Shown: piece after piece, positions 35,044 through 40,359 of the stretch
How positions within the stretch are numbered: the stretch's first letter is position 1
Layout of the letters: every line of letters begins with the position of its first letter
DNA from: Acidiplasma aeolicum
Lineage (GTDB): Archaea > Thermoplasmatota > Thermoplasmata > Thermoplasmatales > Thermoplasmataceae
Assembly (NCBI RefSeq): GCF_001402945.1
Contig: NZ_LKBG01000231.1
Coordinates: forward strand, 1-40,359
DNA length: 40,359 bases
Reading direction: 5' to 3'
Made by a program: the position numbers and the translations under genes
Notes under the pieces: generated by a model
Databases searched by the model: none
The model's input: only the letters and a program-made list of their open reading frames with translations
What the model was told of the DNA's origin: nothing

Positions 35044-35764
35044 TAATAATTTCTTTTAATGTCTGGTATACATCCACAGATTTTTCTATAACTGTACCTG
35101 TAACTATTATATCCGCACCGGCAGATAAAACATCATGGGCGGATTCATAATCCCTGATGCCACCACCAACTATTAACGGAATTTTAACCTCCCTTTTAAT
35201 CCTTGATATTACATTTTCAGAAACATGTGTTGGTGAACCAGAACCCGATTCAAGGTAAAGCAATTTAAATCCAAACATCTCTGCGGCCAGTGCATAGGAA
35301 AGTGCTGTCATTTCATCATCCCTTTTTATAAGCATGGCATTTCCAACACGCCCAACAGTCATGCCCGGGTCAAAGATCAAATATCCCATTGAAATTGTTT
35401 CAATACCAAGTTTTTTAAGTATTATTGATGACCTTACCTGATGGCCAATTAAGAATTCATTGCTCTGGGAATTCATCAGCATCATATAATAAATGGCATC
35501 GGCCTTCTTGCTTATGCTCTCACTGGAACCAGGGAATATTATTATTTTTTTATCTGTTACCTTTTTAATTTCTTCAATTGTTTTGTCAATTAATGCTGGA
35601 TAAACCTTTGTAGACCCGCCTATCATAAAAAAATCTGTTCCAGCCTTATCAGCCTTCTGTGCAATACTTACTGCCTTTTCAACATTTTGTGAGGCGGGAT
35701 CTATTAATGTCATATGCACCTTTTTGCTTTTTAATTTTTCAAGTATTTCTGAATAAACGCTCAA
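35033..35764 (-). CDS. Geranylgeranylglyceryl phosphate synthase
   Basis: 243 residues, TIM barrel. HMTLIDPASQ, FFMIGGSTKV, IIIFPGSSESIS, YLESGSGSPTHV and PLIVGGGIRDYESA with ADIIVTGTVIE are family marks for phosphate and prenyl-diphosphate binding. It joins geranylgeranyl diphosphate to sn-glycerol-1-phosphate, the first ether bond of archaeal lipids. Its ATG overlaps the DGGGP synthase stop by four bases and its end overlaps the flavoprotein gene, so all three are co-translated. Confidence 0.95.
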   Translation of the reverse strand: MSVYSEILEKLKSKKVHMTLIDPASQNVEKAVSIAQKADKAGTDFFMIGGSTKVYPALIDKTIEEIKKVTDKKIIIFPGSSESISKKADAIYYMMLMNSQSNEFLIGHQVRSSIILKKLGIETISMGYLIFDPGMTVGRVGNAMLIKRDDEMTALSYALAAEMFGFKLLYLESGSGSPTHVSENVISRIKREVKIPLIVGGGIRDYESAHDVLSAGADIIVTGTVIEKSVDVYQTLKEIINAF

Positions 35765-36576
35765 TTAATACCACCCAGGAGGAATGAAAACATGCCGAAT
35801 ATCATGGCTATTTTAGACACCTTTTGACCCTCTGATACACTTTTTCTCATTATAACCACACTGTATATAAATATAAAGTCATCTATAATAACTGCATATA
35901 AATAGTACACAGAAAGAATTTTAATAAGATATGGAACAGCAGATATTGATACTGTTATTCCAACAAAAACAGTGGATAATATTTTGGCATTCCCTATACC
36001 ATATTTTTTTGGGAATGTCATTCTGTCCTGATCTCCCTTTATATCCTCTATGTCCTTCATAATTTCCCTTGAAAAATTTGAAAAAAATGCTAGCAAAAAA
36101 AGAAGTGTCATTTTTAGTAATGAATCTGTTATTACACCACCAAATAAAAAAATCATGCCTATCAGGAGGCTTATGGTAAAATTTCCTGTCAGTCCAAGTT
36201 TTTTGGTTTTAAACTCATAACTTACCAGAAGCATTTCTGCAATAAAAACTATAAGCGATATTTTATATGATATAAATGATGATACAATTATTGCAATGAC
36301 AAAAATTATAATAGACACGATCAGTGCAGATTGCCTTGTAATTTTTCCAGATGGCAATGGCCTGTCAGGGTGATTAATCTTATCTGTGTTGAGATCACTT
36401 ATATCATTTATAATATTCCCGGCACCTGTTACGAGGAATACACTTATTGCCCCAAGTGTTAGTGGTACCAAAAATTTATAAAACATAACATTTACAGCTA
36501 TAAATCCGATAATATATATTGAAAAAAATCCCATTAAAGCGTTAACAGGTCTTAATATCCTTATCCATGGATTCAT
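35761..36576 (-). CDS. Digeranylgeranylglyceryl phosphate synthase (UbiA family)
   Basis: 271 residues with seven to nine membrane spans. The first Asp motif is NIINDISDLNTDKINHPDRP (Asn57, Asp58, Asp61, Asp65) and the second is REIMKDIEDIKGD. It adds the second geranylgeranyl chain in the membrane, after GGGP synthase. It is first in the three-gene unit and diverges from mptD with a 111-bp AT-rich gap. Together with egsA at 6515 the window holds three consecutive steps of the ether-lipid pathway. Confidence 0.92.
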   Translation of the reverse strand: MNPWIRILRPVNALMGFFSIYIIGFIAVNVMFYKFLVPLTLGAISVFLVTGAGNIINDISDLNTDKINHPDRPLPSGKITRQSALIVSIIIFVIAIIVSSFISYKISLIVFIAEMLLVSYEFKTKKLGLTGNFTISLLIGMIFLFGGVITDSLLKMTLLFLLAFFSNFSREIMKDIEDIKGDQDRMTFPKKYGIGNAKILSTVFVGITVSISAVPYLIKILSVYYLYAVIIDDFIFIYSVVIMRKSVSEGQKVSKIAMIFGMFSFLLGGIN

Positions 36577-36687
36577 TTAATGGTTATGCCTAACTATATG
36601 AAATATTTTATTATGCTCTTATTTATTTTAACATGTAACTAATATATAAAAAATAACATTTATTATATTTAATGTAATTACTATTCA

Positions 36688-37044
36688 ATGAATGACCCGG
36701 CATCAAAATATTTTAAGTGCACAGATCGGGAAAGAGCCATATTTGAGGCCGGGATAAAACTTGGCGCCATATATCATCAGTATACAGGCATTCCGGTAAA
36801 TGAATCAAACATTGAATATATCCAGAAGGCAATAGAAAGCGCTACAATGTTACAGCCCTTTGTGGAAAATGTAAAAGTAAAAATAAATCTAAATGCAGAA
36901 AATGATACTAAATTCAATTATAAATCTTTAAACGGTACCATGCTTGAGGTCGACCTGACTGTGAATTATAACGGCAGCACTGCAAGGGCAAAAATGAAAT
37001 ATTTAAGGGATTTAAATTATCCGCTAATGTATCTGGAGGAATAA
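36688..37044 (+). CDS. mptD: Archaeal dihydroneopterin aldolase MptD
   Basis: 118 residues, close to the archaeal MptD/DUF372 family. YFKCTDRERAIFEAGIKLGAIYHQYTGIPV at residues 8-37 matches the family signature, and the C-terminal part has LEVDLTVNYN and LNYPLMYLEE. It splits dihydroneopterin to 6-hydroxymethyldihydropterin and glycolaldehyde for pterin cofactors. A TTTATTATATTTA element lies 17-29 nt upstream. The NTPase gene starts two bases after the stop. Confidence 0.88.
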   Translation: MNDPASKYFKCTDRERAIFEAGIKLGAIYHQYTGIPVNESNIEYIQKAIESATMLQPFVENVKVKINLNAENDTKFNYKSLNGTMLEVDLTVNYNGSTARAKMKYLRDLNYPLMYLEE

Positions 37045-37046
37045 AT

Positions 37047-37592
37047 ATGGGAATAAAGGTTGGTATAACAGGGCCGGTTGGCTCCATAAAAAGTGAGGCG
37101 CTGGCAAAGGTTATGGAAATGCTTCAGAATGATGGCAAGGTTATTGAGGGCACCCTCATGTCTGAAAAATCTGAGCATGGTAAATTATACAGTTATTTTA
37201 TTACTGATATACTTACAAAGAAAAAAATAGAATTTGCAAGGTATGACCTTGTATCAAGGGTAAAGGTGGACAAGCTGGGTGTTGATACAAAGGCCCTTGA
37301 GGAGCTCCTGATACCATCTCTTGAAAAGGCCCTTGAGGAGGCAGATATAATAGTTATTGATGAACTTGGAAAGATAGAAAATGCTACTAAAAATATAAAA
37401 AATGAAATAGAAAAGGTAATGAAATCGGAAAAAGAAATTATCATAACGCTTCATAAAAAATCAAGAAATCCCGTGTTACAGGAGTTCAGGGCATATGAGA
37501 GCGTCAGGGTCTTTGATATAACACCAATAAATAAAAATATACTTCCATTTAAAATAGTTAAGGTGCTTAATGGAGAGGAAGAATCAATTTAA
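37047..37592 (+). CDS. THEP1-like nucleoside-triphosphatase with altered P-loop
   Basis: 181 residues. The fold matches the archaeal THEP1/NTPase_1 family: a P-loop at the N-terminus (GPVGSIKSE, residues 9-17), Walker B IIVIDELGKIEN, and a late EIIITLHKKSRNP segment. The Gly before the P-loop Lys is Ile14 (GxxGxIKS instead of GxxGxGKT), so nucleotide binding may be weak. Related enzymes hydrolyse NTPs in vitro; the cell role is unknown. It is sandwiched between mptD and trm1 in one unit; its last 23 bases overlap trm1. Confidence 0.8.
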   Translation: MGIKVGITGPVGSIKSEALAKVMEMLQNDGKVIEGTLMSEKSEHGKLYSYFITDILTKKKIEFARYDLVSRVKVDKLGVDTKALEELLIPSLEKALEEADIIVIDELGKIENATKNIKNEIEKVMKSEKEIIITLHKKSRNPVLQEFRAYESVRVFDITPINKNILPFKIVKVLNGEEESI

Positions 37593-38628
37593 ATTAATAC
37601 ATGAGGGTGCAGTACAATTAAGGGTTCCATTAAATTATAATCTTAAGGGCCCGGGCACAGCACAGTCCGGGTTTTATAATGCATCACAGAAATTAAACAG
37701 GGATATTACATTATCATTTCTTAAAACATTTAAGCCACGCCTGGCCCTGGATGCATTTGGCGGAACCGGGGTCCGTGGGATCCGTTTTCTAAAGGAGGCT
37801 GGGATTAAAACAGTGATAACTGAATTAAACCGTGAATCCTTTGACATTATTAATCAGAATGCCCTATTAAATGGTGAAGACCCAGAGGTAATTAATGCAG
37901 ACTTTAGATGTGTTATAAATAAATACCTTTTTGATTACATAGATATTGATCCATATGGGTCTGTAATACCATATATTGGCGATGCAATCATGGCAGTAAA
38001 AAACAGGGGATATATAGGTATTACAGCAACTGATTTAACAGCCCTAACAGGATCAATGCCACAAAAAACCTTAAGGAGATATAATGCATATATAAACAAT
38101 GATGCATACAGGCACGAGTCCGGAATCAGGCTTCTCATAGCCAGTTTTGTCAGGGCTGCTGCTGCACAAGATAAAGGTGCCTTTCCCTTAATTTCATTGT
38201 GGCACTCTCATTATTATAGAATAATTTTTAAAATATACTCATCAGCAAATAAGGCAGATGAGGCACTGGCATATATAGGTAAAATAAATAAGAATAAATC
38301 AATATCAGATATATACATGGATATGGATGAGGGGCCATTGTGGCTTGGCCACATTCACGGTATTGATTTTAACAGCCTTATAAGAATTGACAGCCCTGAC
38401 TCAGAGTACCTTAAAATTCTGGACAGAATGAAAAATGATGATTTATCATTAATGTTCTTAAATCTTCCTGATATATTTAGGGCAAAAAAGATTAATTCAA
38501 TAAAAATGGAGGACGCCATAAGAATACTGAATGATAATAATATAAGGGCCGGCCGGACACAGTTTTCAGATACCGGCATAAAGGCCGATGCAGATCTAAG
38601 GGATTTACCAGAACTATTGATTTCTTAA
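37570..38628 (+). CDS. trm1: tRNA (guanine26-N2)-dimethyltransferase
   Basis: 352 residues. The N-terminal FKLIHEGAVQLRVP is typical. The S-adenosylmethionine motif is LDAFGGTGVRGIRF (60-73), the catalytic motif is DIDPYGS at 125-131, and GYIGITATDLTAL follows. It dimethylates G26 of tRNA. It is the third gene of the mptD unit, starting 23 bp inside the NTPase gene, and its end overlaps the convergent DUF2240-like gene by 15 bp. Confidence 0.93.
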   Translation: MERKNQFKLIHEGAVQLRVPLNYNLKGPGTAQSGFYNASQKLNRDITLSFLKTFKPRLALDAFGGTGVRGIRFLKEAGIKTVITELNRESFDIINQNALLNGEDPEVINADFRCVINKYLFDYIDIDPYGSVIPYIGDAIMAVKNRGYIGITATDLTALTGSMPQKTLRRYNAYINNDAYRHESGIRLLIASFVRAAAAQDKGAFPLISLWHSHYYRIIFKIYSSANKADEALAYIGKINKNKSISDIYMDMDEGPLWLGHIHGIDFNSLIRIDSPDSEYLKILDRMKNDDLSLMFLNLPDIFRAKKINSIKMEDAIRILNDNNIRAGRTQFSDTGIKADADLRDLPELLIS

Positions 38629-39090
38629 GATGTTCTTTTCCTTTTCAAGGACAAACTGTCTTACATCTATATTATTGTCTGATAATACTGTAATAATTGC
38701 AGTTTCAATATCTATGTACCTCATATTTTTGATGAGTTCCTTTGCACGCACAATTGCCTCCTTTTTTGTCATTCTGCCTGATGAAGCCGCCGTATCAAGA
38801 AGCCTGTCTATCAATGGTCTTTCACCGGAATCCATGAAAAGCCTGTCAGGGTCAACGGTAAAATCCAGTGGAACTATTACACCATCGGAGTTAAAATTTG
38901 GTACATACTTTCCATTTTTTTCCACAAGAAGTTTATCTTTTAAACAGCCCTCTATAAACCTGTCTATTAAATCTGGGGGTATTAAAGCCCTTTTAAATGA
39001 TAATGATGTTAAAAAATCGTTTTTTGTGTAGCCCTCCAGTTTTTTGGCTGCCACTATGGCAATTAATTTTCTGGCATCGTCCTTATTCAT
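38614..39090 (-). CDS. DUF2240-like archaeal protein
   Basis: 158 residues. MNKDDARKLIAIVAAKKLEGYTKNDF, LIPPDLIDRFIEGCLKDKLLVEKNGKY and a second helical half with AIVRAKELIKNMRYIDIETAII resemble the archaeal DUF2240 family, probably winged-helix-like. It has no catalytic or metal motif and may bind nucleic acid. It follows the CinA-like gene by 23 bp on the same strand, suggesting co-transcription. Function unknown. Confidence 0.72.
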   Translation of the reverse strand: MNKDDARKLIAIVAAKKLEGYTKNDFLTSLSFKRALIPPDLIDRFIEGCLKDKLLVEKNGKYVPNFNSDGVIVPLDFTVDPDRLFMDSGERPLIDRLLDTAASSGRMTKKEAIVRAKELIKNMRYIDIETAIITVLSDNNIDVRQFVLEKEKNILRNQ

Positions 39091-39113
39091 TATATGATAA
39101 TAATATTATTTTA

Positions 39114-39872
39114 TTAATGTTTATCCTGTAAAATATCTATATCCCTTTTTATCATGTTTATTACATTTTTTATGGTTTCCTGAACCATATTTTTATCATT
39201 GCCTGATGCGGATACCTCAATTTCAAGAACCGGCGATTTAATCTCATTGCCCTTTGGGTGTGTCTTTATATAAACCATATCACCATAATCTTTCATCAAA
39301 TTTTTTATATACGGTGCCAGGGAGCTTTCCATAATTCCATTTACGGTAAAGGATTCGTCAAGATAAACATAATTTTTTATTCTTATTTTCTCAATAAAGT
39401 TGTTCATTATTGATTCAACCTCCCTGGGAACCCCTGGAAGTATAATGTACTTTTTATTATCAATTTCCATGTACACTCCGGGGGCCGTGCCAGCATCATT
39501 TTTAAGTGGTATTGACCCCTCAGGAATTATTGCCATTTTCTCTCTTTCAGGGGTTATCTTATCAAATTTATTTTTTATCATGTTAAATGCAGTTTCATTA
39601 AGCTTTAAATTAAGGTTAAATGCCCTTGCAAAACCAGTTAATGTCATATCATCATAGGTTGGTCCTAGACCTCCGGATGATATAATAAGATCACCATAGG
39701 CGGCAGCATTTCTGAATGCAGCTGCTATTGCATCGAGATTGTCTGGAACTATAATGCCGAGTGATACATTATATCCAGAAAATGTAAGCAGCTTGCCTAT
39801 AAATGAAAAATTTGTATTAACTGTCCTCCCCTTCAAAATTTCATTGCCTATTGTAATTATAACAGCCTTCAT
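39114..39872 (-). CDS. CinA-like / molybdopterin-binding-domain protein
   Basis: 252 residues. The MoCF domain shows AVIITIGNEILKGRTVNTN, then DLIISSGGLGPTYDD and the family segment YIILPGVPREVESIM. It is the stand-alone N-terminal half of bacterial CinA, without the C-terminal NMN-deamidase domain. Related proteins hydrolyse ADP-ribose or NADP-linked pyrophosphates, while MoaB/MogA-type proteins adenylate molybdopterin; the opening and the PGVPRE block favour the CinA type. Upstream gene of a pair with the DUF2240-like gene. Confidence 0.85.
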   Translation of the reverse strand: MKAVIITIGNEILKGRTVNTNFSFIGKLLTFSGYNVSLGIIVPDNLDAIAAAFRNAAAYGDLIISSGGLGPTYDDMTLTGFARAFNLNLKLNETAFNMIKNKFDKITPEREKMAIIPEGSIPLKNDAGTAPGVYMEIDNKKYIILPGVPREVESIMNNFIEKIRIKNYVYLDESFTVNGIMESSLAPYIKNLMKDYGDMVYIKTHPKGNEIKSPVLEIEVSASGNDKNMVQETIKNVINMIKRDIDILQDKH

Positions 39873-40036
39873 AAATTATTATTATAATAAAATATATAAT
39901 TGTATAGTAAATTCATTGGGGTATAAAATAAATAAATTCTGCCATCTGATACCATTGTACATACCAGTATGTCAAAATTGAATATTTTAATTAATTTGCC
40001 TGAATAAGAGATGACATTCCACAGATTAAATATGCC

Positions 40037-40359
40037 CTATTGCTGCATGTTCTTGAAAATTGAATCATATATATTTTCTTCCTTTTTATTATCGTCCCTT
40101 TCATTTGCTATTTTTTTTATTTTTTCCGAGTCTATATACCACTGATTTATCCTCCATGTTTTTCCCTTTATTATGGATATTTCCTCCCTGTGCGTTGAAA
40201 GTATGCCGCTTTCCTCTAGATTATAAAAAACATCACGTTCTGATGGTGATAGCACATTGTCCAGTACATAATCGTCATAACCGAAAAATGATAATATAAA
40301 ATCGCATAGATCCTCCACATCCCTGCTGGACATGCCCTTTTTACCATATATGTTGTCCA
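40037..40359 (-). CDS. Conserved hypothetical protein, 5' end cut by the window
   Basis: From the ATG at 40333 it reads MSSRDVEDLCDFILSFFGYD and continues to KNMQQ. The frame stays open upstream of that ATG (DNIYGKKG) to the window edge, so the true start may be outside. DNVLSPSERDVFYNLEESGIL followed by a basic-hydrophobic GKTWRINQWYI looks like a winged-helix-type fold, and I recall similar archaeal DUF proteins (possibly DUF6015), which I cannot confirm. Its stop is 164 bp from the CinA-like start, with an AT-rich gap between. Confidence 0.6.
   Translation of the reverse strand, partial: DNIYGKKGMSSRDVEDLCDFILSFFGYDDYVLDNVLSPSERDVFYNLEESGILSTHREEISIIKGKTWRINQWYIDSEKIKKIANERDDNKKEENIYDSIFKNMQQ

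Noticed and set aside
1-40359. CRISPR array, rRNA or defence island
   Set aside because: No regularly spaced short repeats, no rRNA-like conserved stretches and no cas, restriction or toxin-antitoxin genes were seen; the genes are mostly housekeeping.

Overview
The window looks like chromosome from an acidophilic archaeon of the Thermoplasmatales, most like Picrophilus or a close relative such as Ferroplasma. The genus is inferred; the domain is well supported. Archaeal markers are an archaeal-type PEP carboxylase, glycerol-1-phosphate dehydrogenase, GGGP and DGGGP synthases, Orc1/Cdc6, the bifunctional FBP aldolase/phosphatase, ribosomal protein eL40, Trm1 and MptD. The DNA is AT-rich with AGG/AGA Arg and ATA Ile codons. 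First genes of transcription units tend to have a TATA box about 20-30 nt before the ATG and no Shine-Dalgarno (SD) site, as in leaderless transcripts. Several internal genes have GGTGAT- or GGAG-type ribosome sites.

Layout. 1-317: end of a gene with a 171-bp in-phase repeat. 383-2341 (-): ppcA and a Nudix hydrolase. 2555-4985 (+): a small membrane protein, CoaBC and a nitrilase-family hydrolase. 4997-10451 (-): a hypothetical gene, an M19 dipeptidase, then a permease / class III aminotransferase / egsA unit read from 10451 down. A divergent Lrp/AsnC regulator starts at 10614. 11059-12553 (-): two separate genes for formimidoyl-glutamate transfer and formimidoyl-THF cyclodeamination. 12731-16156 (+): B12-dependent ribonucleotide reductase with a 366-residue intein directly before the catalytic Cys. 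16250-20289 (-): a three-gene alpha-glucan operon (debranching enzyme, GT4 glycosyltransferase, GH57). 20428-23350 (+): a 14-TM MFS exporter and a class V aminotransferase. 23358-23996 (-): LipB. 24103-25841 (+): an ABC-2 permease and its ATPase. 25842-26154: a gene-poor gap starting with a GC-rich structured patch. 26155-31788 (+): a GH1-fold protein lacking the acid/base Glu, TenA, FolC-like, Cdc6, a small unknown gene and a P-loop kinase. 31777-33916 (-): fbp, eL40 (49 codons) and purQ. 34036-36576 (-): ether-lipid genes and an NDH-2-like flavoprotein. 36688-38628 (+): MptD, a THEP1-like NTPase and Trm1. 38614-40359 (-): a DUF2240-like protein, a CinA-like protein and a partial hypothetical gene.

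Working together. EgsA, GGGP synthase and the UbiA-type DGGGP synthase make the archaeal ether-lipid core from sn-glycerol-1-phosphate. MptD, FolC-like, the formimidoyltransferase and the cyclodeaminase point to a pterin/folate C1 carrier and histidine breakdown. FBP aldolase/phosphatase, PEP carboxylase and the glucan operon cover gluconeogenesis, anaplerosis and storage glucan. The permease/aminotransferase pair with its divergent Lrp-type gene looks like a regulated amino-acid uptake and catabolism module.

No rRNA, tRNA, CRISPR array or complete insertion sequence was recognised. The best leads are the intein placement, the GH1 protein with an altered active site, and the structured patch at 25842-25905, which may be the right end of an IS200/IS605-type element. 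I see no clear multi-gene defence or otherwise novel system.
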